A DNA stretch of 64,000 nt from G963668435 sp963668435 (GTDB lineage: Bacteria > Latescibacterota > Latescibacteria > Latescibacterales > Latescibacteraceae): NCBI GenBank assembly GCA_963668435.2, contig CAXXSC010000008.1, positions 992,001-1,056,000 on the forward strand, written 5' to 3'. Below the pieces are notes generated by a model. It was not told the DNA's origin, ran no database searches, and was given only the letters and a program-made list of their open reading frames with translations. Shown one piece after another: positions 1-9,097 of this stretch. The position numbers and the translations under genes are program-made. Each line of letters starts with the position of its first letter. Positions within the stretch are counted from its first letter, which is position 1.

Positions 1-900
1 ACACCCCATGTCGCCATCCTGACAACCGGCACCATGGCGCTGCTGTTCCTTTTTCTGAAAATCGACGTTCTCGTAAAAGTAGCCTCGACAGTCCTCATTT
101 TGACCTTTATCTTTTCCTGCCTCTCTGTTATCATAATGAGAGAAAGCGGCGTGGAAAATTACAGGCCGAAATTCTGCGCGCCGTTTTACCCATGGCTGCA
201 GATCGCGGGTATACTGCTTTTCAGCCTTCTGATATTTGAAATGGGACGGCAAGCGGTGCTCACCAGCTTTGCCCTCATTATCGGCGGTCTTTTCGTCTAC
301 TGGTTTTATGGCCGCATAAGGACAAACAGGGAATTCGCGCTGCTCCACCTCATTCAGCGCATAACGGCCAAGGAACTGACCAGCCGTGACCTCGAAGCGG
401 AATTGAAAGAAATCATCATGGAACGTGACGAACTGATCCGGGACCGTTTCGACAGCATCACAGAAAAAAGCGTTGTTTTGGATATCGAAAATAAGATGAG
501 TGTCGATGACTTCTTCAAGCTCGCAGCAAAAACACTCGAGCCGAAAATCAATACACCGTCAGACAAGATTTATGAACTGCTCGTTGACCGCGAGCAGGAG
601 AACAGTACGATCATCGCACCGGGACTCGCCATCCCCCATATCATCATAGAGGGCGATAACACGTTCGACATGCTGCTTGCCCGATGCAGAGAGGGGATCA
701 CTTTCTCGGACCGCTTCGATGATATAACCACGGTTTTCATCCTTGTCGGCACAAGAGACGAGCGAAATTTCCACCTCCGGGCACTCTCGGCAATTGCACA
801 GATCGTGCATGAACATCATTTCCAGAAACGCTGGCTCACCGCACGTGATGAAGAGGCGTTGAAAGACGTCATTCTCCTAGGCAAACGCAAGCGCGGCTGA
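1..900 (+). CDS. Amino-acid permease (APC-type) C-terminal part fused to a PTS EIIA domain, 5' end missing
   Basis: The frame is open from the first base, so the gene begins before the window; an internal ATG at 34 is unlikely to be the start. The visible part has about four hydrophobic membrane segments, including the stretch at 49-150 and two more between about 180 and 310, as in the end of an APC-superfamily permease. A cytoplasmic domain of about 180 residues follows. Its C-terminal 140 residues resemble PTS EIIA(Ntr/fructose): the GLAIPH motif holds the expected phosphorylatable His (residue 202 counted from the ATG at 34). The Arg that usually follows in this motif is replaced by Ile. 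The next gene also ends in an EIIA domain, and 35 bases separate them, so co-transcription is likely. Substrate is not readable from what is visible. Confidence 0.8.
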   Translation, partial: TPHVAILTTGTMALLFLFLKIDVLVKVASTVLILTFIFSCLSVIIMRESGVENYRPKFCAPFYPWLQIAGILLFSLLIFEMGRQAVLTSFALIIGGLFVYWFYGRIRTNREFALLHLIQRITAKELTSRDLEAELKEIIMERDELIRDRFDSITEKSVVLDIENKMSVDDFFKLAAKTLEPKINTPSDKIYELLVDREQENSTIIAPGLAIPHIIIEGDNTFDMLLARCREGITFSDRFDDITTVFILVGTRDERNFHLRALSAIAQIVHEHHFQKRWLTARDEEALKDVILLGKRKRG

Positions 901-935
901 TCACTGACAGAAACCCGGAAACGAAAGTTATACCC

Positions 936-2621
936 ATGCTCAGTTCATATGATACCACCATAGTTCTGCTTGACCTCGGCATCCTTCTGGGTGTATCGCG
1001 CTTCCTCGGCGAAATCGCCCGCCGCTACCGTCAGCCCATGGTGGTCGGCGAGATTCTCGCAGGTATCATTCTCGGCCCCACGATACTCGGGCATTTCTTT
1101 CCAGAGTTTCAGCGGCTGATATTTCCCCTGCGCGAACAGACCATGACAGCCCTCGAGGGCCTGACAACCATGGCGGTTGTGCTGCTGCTTCTTGTGGCTG
1201 GTGTCGAAATCAATCTTTCCGCGCTCTGGAAACAGGGGAAGACCGCGATACTTGTGAGCCTTTTCGGCATCCTTCTGCCGTTTGGTCTCGGTTACGGTGC
1301 CTCATATTACTGGCCGGGATTCCTCGGGCTCGAGGATGGTGCCGACATTACGACTTTCGCACTCTTTTTCGGTACTGCGCTCTCGATTTCGGCCCTTCCG
1401 GTCATCGCAAAGACACTCATGGACATGAACCTGATCAAGAGTGACATGGGCATCCTCGTAGTGGCCTCCGCCGCGTTCAACGACCTCATCGGCTGGATCA
1501 TTTTCAGTGTTGTCCTCAGCCTCATGGGCGCGGCATCGAGCCACGGCACCACACCGGGCACAACGATAATCCTCGTCCTCGTCTATACGGTAGTCTCGTT
1601 AACAGTTATCCGAGTCATGTTCCACAGGATGCTTCCCTGGCTGGAAAAGAAAACAGTCTGGCCCGGTGGCGTGCTTGGATTTGTGTTCGCGTTCACGCTT
1701 ATTGGCGCGGCGGCGACACAGTGGATCGGCGTTCATGCTGTTTTCGGGGCTTTTCTGATCGGTGTGGCGCTTGGCGATTCCGAGCATCTGACTGAGCGGA
1801 CAAAGGATGTCATCCACCAGTTCACCATGAATATTTTTGCTCCACTTTTCTTTGCATCCATCGGGCTCAGGATAAATTTCACCGAGCATTTCGACCTGCC
1901 GCTGGTGCTTATTGTATTCACACTCGCCTGCACCGGTAAAATCCTCGGCTGCACAATCGGCGCCCGCTGGGGCGGCATGAGCACGAAAGAATCATGGGCA
2001 ATTGGTTTCGGGATGAACGCACGAGGTGCAATGGAAATCATCCTCGGCCTTCTGGCACTGGAATACAACGTGATCAGCCCCAACCTGTTCGTGGCCCTCG
2101 TCATCATGGCGCTGGGAACCACCATGATATCCGGCCCGATCATGGAACGTATCATCCGCGAGAAAAAACCGTTGAAACTGACAAATCTCATCAAGAAAAG
2201 CGCATTCAACGGCGATCTTTCCGCAAGCACACGACGTGAGGCGATCCAGGAACTGGCGCAAATGGCCGCGGAGGATATCGGTGTCGATTCTGTCCGTATT
2301 TTCAAGGCTGTCTGGGAACGTGAGCAGATCATGGGAACCGCGCTGGGCGGCGGAATCGCTGTGCCGCACGCACGGCTTCTCGACGTCTCGACACCGTTCG
2401 TTGTTGTTGGACGCTCGGAAAAGGGGATCGATTTCAATGCGATCGATGGTGCTCCGGCTCAGCTCATCATCATGCTGATCACACCCTCGCTGGACCAGGG
2501 CGCCCAACTCCAGATACTGGCCGATATAGCGAAAACGTTTACTGATCCCACCAGGCGCATGGCCGCATTCCACGCGCACTCGTTTGAAAGCCTTTCTGAC
2601 GCTATTAAAAGCGACACATAA
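936..2621 (+). CDS. CPA2-type cation:proton antiporter with C-terminal PTS EIIA domain
   Basis: This is a 561-residue inner-membrane protein. Residues 1-405 form about 12 hydrophobic segments of the Na+(K+)/H+ exchanger fold, with GEILAGIILGP near residue 38 and an FND motif near 181-183, where CPA proteins carry the ion-binding acidic pair. Residues about 415-561 are a PTS EIIA(Ntr)-like domain, with GGGIAVPHARL placing the phosphorylatable His at 478. EIIA-fused antiporters of this build are known in several phyla; a role for the domain in gating transport by phosphorylation is inference. It lies directly after the EIIA-fused permease. Transported cation is unknown. Confidence 0.88.
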   Translation: MLSSYDTTIVLLDLGILLGVSRFLGEIARRYRQPMVVGEILAGIILGPTILGHFFPEFQRLIFPLREQTMTALEGLTTMAVVLLLLVAGVEINLSALWKQGKTAILVSLFGILLPFGLGYGASYYWPGFLGLEDGADITTFALFFGTALSISALPVIAKTLMDMNLIKSDMGILVVASAAFNDLIGWIIFSVVLSLMGAASSHGTTPGTTIILVLVYTVVSLTVIRVMFHRMLPWLEKKTVWPGGVLGFVFAFTLIGAAATQWIGVHAVFGAFLIGVALGDSEHLTERTKDVIHQFTMNIFAPLFFASIGLRINFTEHFDLPLVLIVFTLACTGKILGCTIGARWGGMSTKESWAIGFGMNARGAMEIILGLLALEYNVISPNLFVALVIMALGTTMISGPIMERIIREKKPLKLTNLIKKSAFNGDLSASTRREAIQELAQMAAEDIGVDSVRIFKAVWEREQIMGTALGGGIAVPHARLLDVSTPFVVVGRSEKGIDFNAIDGAPAQLIIMLITPSLDQGAQLQILADIAKTFTDPTRRMAAFHAHSFESLSDAIKSDT

Positions 2622-2654
2622 TTAAAATCTCAGCAGCATGAACTGACTTCCATA

Positions 2655-2688
2655 AACAAAAAAAGGGGCATGTCATAAGACATGCCCC
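2655..2688 (-). terminator. Rho-independent terminator of the glycosyltransferase operon
   Basis: Perfect 10-bp stem (2665-2674 with 2679-2688) and a 4-base ATAA loop. On the minus strand it is followed by a run of eight T (2664-2657). It sits between two convergent genes. The plus-strand side lacks a T-run, so it mainly serves the minus-strand genes. Confidence 0.88.
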
Positions 2689-2706
2689 TCTGCATTCATC
2701 TATCCG

Positions 2707-3594
2707 TTACTTGTCTAAAAGCACATAATTCCGATATTCGCCGACCTTGCGGTGCAGGAAATTGTTCTCGAGAAAAGTGAGAATCCTGACCCACAGCCTG
2801 TCGTGCTTGTGATCTTTCTTGTTCGGCGGTCCCGGCTTGACTTTCCAGTTCGTATTCGCGATACGCTCTTTCATAACCTCGGGATGGGTGCCCTTGAATT
2901 GCCGACAGGTCTTGAGCGAGCCGAAATCGAAAGAAGCCTCCTCGTCAGGATACCGCTCTTTAACCCAGTCCTGATTGTGATGAACGCTGGACAGCGCAAT
3001 CTGTTTTTTCATCATGCTGACCGGCGGCCTTACCCAGCCATAGTGGAAAATTTCGGCATCAGCCGGCACGACTTTCAGCTTGCGGCCGTCGATCCGGAAT
3101 CCCTGCGCGCTTTCCCACGAGCGGACACCGGTGCCGTTTTTCACGATGCGGATTTCCTTGGCATACCAGTTATGGGCCACCTGATAAAGGTCAAAGGAAC
3201 CGTAAAAATGAACATAGTCGAAAAGCAGGCCCTCGACCTCCGGATCGCCGAGATACTGCTCCATTTTTTTCCGCAGCACAGGAATGTATTTTTCGTGCAG
3301 AACCTCATCGGCCTGAAGGTAAAAACACCAGTCACCGGTGCAGGCGTCGAGAGCGATATTGCTCTGGACAGCGTTGACCGCCCCATGAACAAAATGCTTC
3401 TTGTCCCAGACTGTTTCAATGATCTTGACCTTTGGATCGTCAATAGAGCGGATAAGATCGGTGGTGCCGTCGTCCGAATCACCACAGGCAATCACGAACT
3501 CGTCAACGAGGGGCAGAGCCGAGCGAATGGCCTCCTCTATGGGATAAAAAAGTCTGACAGCATTTTTAACGAAGGAAAAACCGCTGATTTTCAT
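2707..3594 (-). CDS. Family 2 glycosyltransferase
   Basis: A 295-residue cytoplasmic or membrane-associated GT-A enzyme. The N-terminal pattern is typical of GT2: VDEFVIACGDSDDGTTDLI (residues about 30-48) binds the nucleotide, and QADEV (about 94-98) stands in the DxD position. I place the start at the ATG at 3594 because AGAGG lies 9 bases upstream and the family core begins there; the frame is open for another 16 codons. Acceptor and donor sugars cannot be told. It is the last gene of a minus-strand set with an acyltransferase and an epimerase, so a surface-glycan or lipid product is plausible but inferred. Confidence 0.85.
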   Translation of the reverse strand: MKISGFSFVKNAVRLFYPIEEAIRSALPLVDEFVIACGDSDDGTTDLIRSIDDPKVKIIETVWDKKHFVHGAVNAVQSNIALDACTGDWCFYLQADEVLHEKYIPVLRKKMEQYLGDPEVEGLLFDYVHFYGSFDLYQVAHNWYAKEIRIVKNGTGVRSWESAQGFRIDGRKLKVVPADAEIFHYGWVRPPVSMMKKQIALSSVHHNQDWVKERYPDEEASFDFGSLKTCRQFKGTHPEVMKERIANTNWKVKPGPPNKKDHKHDRLWVRILTFLENNFLHRKVGEYRNYVLLDK

Positions 3595-3736
3595 TCTGTC
3601 CCGCCTCTGAGTTTCGATGACTGTCTGAAGATTTCTTACCATGGTACCGCATTTGTTTCGCTAGGGAATATAACACATGGAAGTGGGCTGTGCAGTAAGA
3701 AAAGCAAATCCGTCGGGAGCTTCAGGCATTCAGACT

Positions 3737-4873
3737 TTAATAAGCGCTACCGGCCTCAGACAACGCCCCGGGAGAAACAGTGATTCCGAGCCCCTGCCCT
3801 GTCGGCACATTCACCAACCCGCCCGGCCCGAAAGCAAGCGGCCGCTCACTGAGATCGGCATCGAGAAGATGCCGTCCGAAACAGCCCTCGAGCCAGCGAA
3901 AAGCGACACCTGTCGAGGCAAGCTGTGCACCCGCCGCCGACAATATACTGCTTTCGCCAACCTGTGCGCCAAGCTGAACCGCACAGCCTTTCTTCAGCAC
4001 AGCATCGATCAGGCGCAAGGATGCGAGAAAACCACCGCATTTCGACACACGGACATTAACAATATCGCAGGCACCAGCCTCGATGGCACGGACCGCACTT
4101 TCAAGTGATGTCGCGCCCTCATCGAGGACAATATCCATGAGCCCCAGCTTTTTAAGCCGGGCAGTATCCTCGAGAGCCTCGGCGGAATAGGGCTGTTCAA
4201 TGGCGACAACACCGAGTTCGCGAAGTTCTGCGACAATCTTTTCACCAGTTGCCTGATTAAGCGCGCCGTTGGCATCGACACGGATCTCGGCAGAGTCGCC
4301 GAGCATTTCGCGAACGAATCTGACACGTTCAACATGCTGGTCACCGCTGATCTTCACCTTGACATGGGGAAATGTATAATCGGCCGCCTGGCGAAGCATC
4401 ACTTTGCATGCCTCAACGGGGAGAAGCGGAACAACGAGACTGTAGACGAGTTGCTTGAGACACTGTTCACACCCGGCAAGAGCAGAAAGCGTAAGCCCCC
4501 AGTGATGACCGGCAAGATCGAGCATGGCGAGCTCGAATGCGGCAAAGGCGGAATGATTGGCCTGCACCTCGGGCAATTTTTCAAGTGTCTCGAGGTGGGC
4601 GATAAGGTCAACCGGTGAGTCGAATGCCGTATTCCTGAAATTGCCGGTGAACGTCGTGAGGAAAGCGAGTACACTCTCCACGCTTTCACCGGTCACATAT
4701 TTTCGCGGCACACCCTCGCCATAACCGAGAACACCGGAAGATGACGCGGCACGAACAACAACATTATTTGTGTAATCCCTCGATGCCAGGCTGTGTTTGA
4801 CGGAGAGACGGAAATTGAGTTTTACGGGTATGACTTCAAAATCGGAAACAACGAGCGGTAACACTGATTTCAT
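3737..4873 (-). CDS. Enolase-superfamily enzyme, muconate-lactonizing subgroup (dipeptide epimerase or OSB synthase-like)
   Basis: 378 residues with the capping domain and beta-barrel of the MLE subgroup. Catalytic features are all present: KVK (Lys172, Lys174) on the second barrel strand, metal ligands Asp200 (DANGA), Glu226 (EQP) and Asp251 (DEG), and Lys278 (VSKCGG) on the sixth strand. Two opposed lysines fit a 1,1-proton transfer (dipeptide epimerase, N-acylamino acid racemase) or o-succinylbenzoate synthase. No other menaquinone gene is nearby, so L-Ala-D/L-Glu-type epimerase is slightly favoured, but the substrate remains open. The start overlaps the end of the acyltransferase gene by 4 bases (ATGA), implying translational coupling. 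Confidence 0.85.
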   Translation of the reverse strand: MKSVLPLVVSDFEVIPVKLNFRLSVKHSLASRDYTNNVVVRAASSSGVLGYGEGVPRKYVTGESVESVLAFLTTFTGNFRNTAFDSPVDLIAHLETLEKLPEVQANHSAFAAFELAMLDLAGHHWGLTLSALAGCEQCLKQLVYSLVVPLLPVEACKVMLRQAADYTFPHVKVKISGDQHVERVRFVREMLGDSAEIRVDANGALNQATGEKIVAELRELGVVAIEQPYSAEALEDTARLKKLGLMDIVLDEGATSLESAVRAIEAGACDIVNVRVSKCGGFLASLRLIDAVLKKGCAVQLGAQVGESSILSAAGAQLASTGVAFRWLEGCFGRHLLDADLSERPLAFGPGGLVNVPTGQGLGITVSPGALSEAGSAY

Positions 4874-5772
4874 GCAATCTCCGGACGCATTTTATGAAAT
4901 TTTTTCCATTCGTACCATTGTTCGGGAAATGACATGACAGTGTGCTCGAAATTCCTGAGAATACGGATCGAGACCGGCTCCTCGGTTTTTGAGACGGATT
5001 CGCTGACAGTATCCACAGTCAGGCAGTAGCCGTTTTTCGTCCTTACCATGAACGAGCTCAAAACTGTTGTCGAGCAGCGCCTGCAAAGCACTTCCAGCGT
5101 TCTGTCAATCATGATCTCGCCACCGAAAGCGTTTAATGTCCTGTCCCCTCTGGTCCTCCAGGCCTCCACTTCATCGCACTCGGTCACCACAATCCTGCCG
5201 CGGTGAACAGCATCGATGACCTCTTTGGCAACTTCGTCAGAATGACCGTCGATAAGCTCTACATTGTGTTCTGCCGCACGGGCCTTGAGCGAATTTTTGA
5301 GCTCTTCAGACTGGAACGCCACAACCATGCTGACCGGATAGTCCTTCAGGTGAAGGGCCAGCGGCATGAACTCAACACCACCAAAATGGCCGGTCACCAT
5401 AAGAACGCCGCCCTTTCCCAGGGCCTCGTCAATATAATGTGTCCCCTTATACTCGATATTCCTGCCTATCTCTTCAAGAAGCAGGTCAAAATTCCGATAG
5501 GCCATGAGCAGCTTTTCCGAATAGTGGGAAAAGATGCCGTCGAAAGCCTTCCTGATAATGCCTTCCGCCTCGCCCGTATCCTTGAACACATCACGGATAT
5601 TGCGCTCTATCAGCTTTCGCTCTTTTTCGTTGAAAATATAATACAGCACACCGAGCATACGCAAGAATCGCATAGAAATCCATATCGGTGCATGACGGAA
5701 TAAAAAGACACTCGGTTTCGCCTGCAAGAGTTTCGATAAGTTCAATTTGACTTTTCCTGGCATACGGTTCAT
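4870..5772 (-). CDS. LpxL/HtrB-type lysophospholipid/lipid A acyltransferase
   Basis: About 300 residues of the LPLAT family that adds secondary acyl chains to lipid A at the inner membrane. The catalytic HX4E box is visible as HFGGVE (His135/Glu140 counted from the upstream ATG at 5790). It is followed by the expected pattern of an acyl-acceptor loop with MVVAFQSE and a later DRT sequence. I prefer the ATG at 5772 because GGGGGTGG lies 8 bases upstream; the ATG at 5790 has no clear ribosome site. The family also contains acyltransferases for other glycolipids, so lipid A is likely but unproven. It heads the acyltransferase-epimerase-glycosyltransferase operon. Confidence 0.85.
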   Translation of the reverse strand: MNRMPGKVKLNLSKLLQAKPSVFLFRHAPIWISMRFLRMLGVLYYIFNEKERKLIERNIRDVFKDTGEAEGIIRKAFDGIFSHYSEKLLMAYRNFDLLLEEIGRNIEYKGTHYIDEALGKGGVLMVTGHFGGVEFMPLALHLKDYPVSMVVAFQSEELKNSLKARAAEHNVELIDGHSDEVAKEVIDAVHRGRIVVTECDEVEAWRTRGDRTLNAFGGEIMIDRTLEVLCRRCSTTVLSSFMVRTKNGYCLTVDTVSESVSKTEEPVSIRILRNFEHTVMSFPEQWYEWKKFHKMRPEIA

Positions 5773-5901
5773 AATTTTGTCCACCCCCATGAAAACAAAT
5801 GTTATGAATGCAAATGTAATGCCAGTCTGAATCAGCTCGTTATTGAATTGTCCCGCAGCGGGTTACAAAACCCTCCATATTTTTGGTGAAAAATGTCAGG
5901 A

Positions 5902-5951
5902 AAAAAATACCTCTCTCATCAAAGATTTCTTAAATCATGAGGATATTTTTT
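5902..5951 (-). terminator. Putative terminator after the HD-GYP gene
   Basis: A-rich arm at 5902-5913 pairs with the T-rich arm at 5939-5951 (12 pairs with one bulged base) around an AT-rich loop. Because both ends are A/T runs it could work in either direction. It lies just after the stop of the minus-strand HD-GYP gene. Confidence 0.55.
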
Positions 5952-6011
5952 CCGGGCGATCTATATCATTTTTGATATATCGAAAGAAAGAAACTAATGA
6001 CAATGAATGGA

Positions 6012-7862
6012 TTATGCTATTGAAGCGGTCTGGCCGTAACCGTTGTTGATCAGGCTGTACAAGTCATCGGGCATGGACAATATCAGGGATTCGAAAACCT
6101 CCACCACCTCGGGACAGAACTGCGTGCCCTTGTTGGCGATGACCTCCTTCAGGGCATCTTCCCGCGACAAAGGCTGACGGTACGGCCTGTTGGTCGTCAT
6201 GGCGTCGAACGAATCCGCGACAGCCATGATCCTCGCCTCGAGCGGAATCTGTTCACCGGCAAGGCCCTCAGGATAACCATTGCCGTCATAGCGCTCATGA
6301 TGACTCCTGATCTCCCTGAGCTCGGGCTTGTTCGACAACAGCGGCTCGATAATATTGACACTGACATTGGTATGGCGCTGAATCGCATGAAACTCATCGT
6401 TGTCAAGCCGGCCCGGTTTGTTGATGATCTTGTCTGGAATACCGATTTTGCCAATGTCATGCATGAGCGCCATCAGGCGGATCATCTCGACACGTTCATA
6501 ATCAAGCCCCATCCGCCGGGCGATAATCGTGGAATAGGTAGCCACACGGTTCGAATGGCCGCGTGTATAGGCATCTTTCGCCTCCAGCGCAGAGGCAAGC
6601 GAAAGGATTGTCGACACGAAAGACTGTTTCATGTTCTCGATAAGGCTGGCATTCTGGAGTGAGATGGCGATCTGATTACAGAAATTCATGACATAATCGA
6701 GATCGTTTGGAGTGAAATTCTCGAGGCCGTTAATACGTTCCGCCGCCATGACACCAATTACCTTGTTACGGGTAATAAGCGGCACTGCGATAAATGATTT
6801 CGGCGAGAATTTTTTGAGAATAATATTTTCTTTCCTGAGATAGGAACTGTCAACATCGCGGATTGTCTGTGCAATTCCCGAGGTCGCCACACGAGACAGG
6901 ATATTGCTCGTACGGTTGAGTGGAATTGAATAACCAACCAACTCTTTAAAGTAATCATCTTTACCGCCGACAGCCTTGATAGGCACAAGGTTTTCACCTC
7001 TCTCATCGACCATCATAATGATAGCCCGGTCAAATTTCATGATATTGACAATGAGGGACACAACGACATCCAGCAGACGGTCGCTGTCGAGGATAGAGGT
7101 GGTCGCCTTGGAACAGGCATCGAGCGAGGTCAGGCGATCGATTTTTTCCTTGAGATCAAGGTTGAGCTTTTCCACCTCGACATATTTTTCCTCGATAAGC
7201 CGCCGTTCCCGCTCAAGCTCGGCAAGGGTGTCATCGAAAAGCTCCCTGCGTTTTGAAAAAAGAGACATAATAAGTGGCAGGAAAGATTTCTTGGCCCAGA
7301 CAAAATGAAATTCGCAGCAATCGTCACCTTTGAAATAACACTTCCGCTCGGTTGTTTTCGCCAGAGGAAGCCCCCATAGTGTCGGGATCGCCTCGTAGAC
7401 CCCCTGATTGTAGAGACAGGTGTCGCGGCTGGAACCAAGCCCCTCGAACCACTTAAGGCGAATGACAGCATGTGACCAGTCGGACTCGACAATTTCCACA
7501 GTTTTGGTATGATTGAATTTGGTATTGATAGTCGGGGCACGGAGAATGGTCAGGTAGGGATGGCCGATCGCCTTGATGACAATATTCTCGATATACCCGT
7601 AACGACGGTGCATTACGGCCTTATGACCGATTTCCCTGGCAACCTCATCATAGCCGGTATGCTCGCGGATCCGCCGGAACATTTCCGTAATTACTGGCTG
7701 AGAAATCCAGTTATGCTCGTCGAGCAGATAAGATTCAACATCGTCAAACTGATCAAAAAAAGAATCCAGGTCCGCGATCAGCTTTTTAAGAAAATCGGGG
7801 TATTGACGCCGTGTGTATTCTATGATAGCCCGTGAATTCAGGCAGCTTGCGTGGCGTTCCAT
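6012..7862 (-). CDS. Cyclic-di-GMP phosphodiesterase: V4R-like sensor, GAF and HD-GYP domains
   Basis: 616 residues, no membrane segment. Residues 1-195 end in a Cys-containing signature (KCYFKGDDCCEFHF, 174-187) typical of V4R/heme-NO-associated small-molecule binding domains. A coiled coil (205-240) leads to a GAF domain (250-405). Residues 410-600 are a complete HD-GYP domain with GHSNRVA (435-441), HDIGKIGIPD (468-477), HHE (521-523) and the GYP loop GNGYPEGL (527-534), so hydrolysis of c-di-GMP is expected. The ligand of the N-terminal domain is unknown. It is a single-gene unit with its own promoter at 7911-7939. CCGGA lies 8-10 bases before the ATG. Confidence 0.92.
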   Translation of the reverse strand: MERHASCLNSRAIIEYTRRQYPDFLKKLIADLDSFFDQFDDVESYLLDEHNWISQPVITEMFRRIREHTGYDEVAREIGHKAVMHRRYGYIENIVIKAIGHPYLTILRAPTINTKFNHTKTVEIVESDWSHAVIRLKWFEGLGSSRDTCLYNQGVYEAIPTLWGLPLAKTTERKCYFKGDDCCEFHFVWAKKSFLPLIMSLFSKRRELFDDTLAELERERRLIEEKYVEVEKLNLDLKEKIDRLTSLDACSKATTSILDSDRLLDVVVSLIVNIMKFDRAIIMMVDERGENLVPIKAVGGKDDYFKELVGYSIPLNRTSNILSRVATSGIAQTIRDVDSSYLRKENIILKKFSPKSFIAVPLITRNKVIGVMAAERINGLENFTPNDLDYVMNFCNQIAISLQNASLIENMKQSFVSTILSLASALEAKDAYTRGHSNRVATYSTIIARRMGLDYERVEMIRLMALMHDIGKIGIPDKIINKPGRLDNDEFHAIQRHTNVSVNIIEPLLSNKPELREIRSHHERYDGNGYPEGLAGEQIPLEARIMAVADSFDAMTTNRPYRQPLSREDALKEVIANKGTQFCPEVVEVFESLILSMPDDLYSLINNGYGQTASIA

Positions 7863-7910
7863 ATATTTCCGGTTACATACGGGTACAGTAACATGAGCAT
7901 ATATGTTTCT

Positions 7911-7939
7911 ATAATACGGTTTCGCTCACTGAAAGTCAA
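7911..7939 (-). promoter_or_regulatory. Sigma-70 promoter of the HD-GYP gene
   Basis: On the minus strand: -35 TTGACT (7939-7934), 17-base spacer, -10 TATTAT (7916-7911). It points to the HD-GYP start at 7862, leaving a leader of about 40 bases. Confidence 0.75.
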
Positions 7940-7965
7940 TCATGTCACAAAAGAAAGACGTTTAG

Positions 7966-7993
7966 GCCGCTCCTGCATTACTACAGGAGCGGC
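7966..7993 (-). terminator. Hairpin, probable terminator of the TIM-barrel gene
   Basis: Perfect 10-bp GC-rich stem (7966-7975 with 7984-7993), 8-base loop, located 26 bases after the stop of the minus-strand gene at 8020. The following T content on the minus strand is only moderate. Confidence 0.5.
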
Positions 7994-8019
7994 TTCGGTA
8001 CCTAATAAAAAATCAGACA

Positions 8020-9060
8020 TCAGGAATAAATTTTCACACCGAGACGTTCCGCTGTTTCCACAAGATACTGACGTGAAGGCGCATATTTTTCATCAGGCAG
8101 ATGCTCGATATACATTACACGCGTCTTTTTCATCCGGCTCAGGCGAACAAGATAGGTTTCGTAATCCATCAAGCCCTGCCCGAGAATCTCGTGTGTGAAA
8201 CCGGGAATCATTTCCGGCCAGGAAAGGTCTTTCGCGTGGGCATACTCGATATCCTCACCAATGAGATCGAAACAGGTATTGATAAGCTCGGTTGTCCTGA
8301 ATATCACACCGGGATGCAGCATGTTGACCGGGTCGAGCGTAACCTTCACTCGATCGTCACCCACGTCCTCTTTCAGGCGCACATGGGACTGCGGCGTGTT
8401 GTTATTGCATGAGTTGACCGCCTCGAATGCGAGATTGACCTTGCTTCCTGCCGTATCTTTCAGAATCTGTTTCGTTGCCTCGACAGATTTCATCCAGGTC
8501 TCTTTCGTCCAGTTCTCGGGATGGGGAATATCCTTGTTGCGGTCGGGATAATTGCCACCTGTATGGGTGAGAATGAAACCGAGGCCGAGCTTGTCCGCCT
8601 GCTCGACAGCCTCGGCGACATGTTTCTGGAACTTACGTCGTTCAGCAGCGTCGGGATGGATGATATTCACCCATGTATGAAGCGTATAGAAAAGCACATC
8701 GTGCTGTTTGAGCGCCGCCTTGAGCTCCCGCATCCGGGAATCGGTCAAGTCTTTCCATTCCCAGCTTCCGGCCTCGCAGGCGGTGTAACCGGCCTCACGC
8801 ATCGCCCTGACCTGCTCACCGAAAGAGGTCCCGTCATTCCTGAGACGGTATTTCTGGCAACTCAGCCTGACCGGTGTCCGACCCGGTTTGAGATCGCGTT
8901 TCAGATCGGAGGGCGCACTCCACTGCATCATGAAATCAGCTCCCCATACGTCGGGAAGTGGTCCCGCCTCGGACTTCTTCGCACCAGCCCCAAGTGCAAG
9001 GCCGGTTGATGCTGCACCTGCCGCAAGTACACGCCTTCTGCTGATCTTTCTTTCCATCAT
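8020..9060 (-). CDS. Tat-exported sugar phosphate isomerase/epimerase-like TIM-barrel protein
   Basis: 346 residues. The N-terminus has a twin-arginine signal: SRRRVLAAGAAS followed by a short hydrophobic stretch and a charged end, so export of the folded protein is expected. The rest matches the AP-endonuclease-2 / xylose isomerase-like barrel, with metal-ligand positions such as AFEAVNS, TLDPVNM, YAHAKD and YIEHL seen in order. These proteins often act on sugars or inositols, but substrate is unknown here. Two adjacent ATG codons (9060, 9057) follow GAGGAGG; the second has the better spacing. Its promoter is at 9098-9126. Confidence 0.85.
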   Translation of the reverse strand: MMERKISRRRVLAAGAASTGLALGAGAKKSEAGPLPDVWGADFMMQWSAPSDLKRDLKPGRTPVRLSCQKYRLRNDGTSFGEQVRAMREAGYTACEAGSWEWKDLTDSRMRELKAALKQHDVLFYTLHTWVNIIHPDAAERRKFQKHVAEAVEQADKLGLGFILTHTGGNYPDRNKDIPHPENWTKETWMKSVEATKQILKDTAGSKVNLAFEAVNSCNNNTPQSHVRLKEDVGDDRVKVTLDPVNMLHPGVIFRTTELINTCFDLIGEDIEYAHAKDLSWPEMIPGFTHEILGQGLMDYETYLVRLSRMKKTRVMYIEHLPDEKYAPSRQYLVETAERLGVKIYS

Positions 9061-9097
9061 GTTCCTCCTCGGAATTGTTATTATAAATCACCCAATG

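Noticed and set aside
2752..3783. 343-codon open frame antisense to the glycosyltransferase and running into the epimerase
   Set aside because: It spans two real genes on the opposite strand and its product has no family features.
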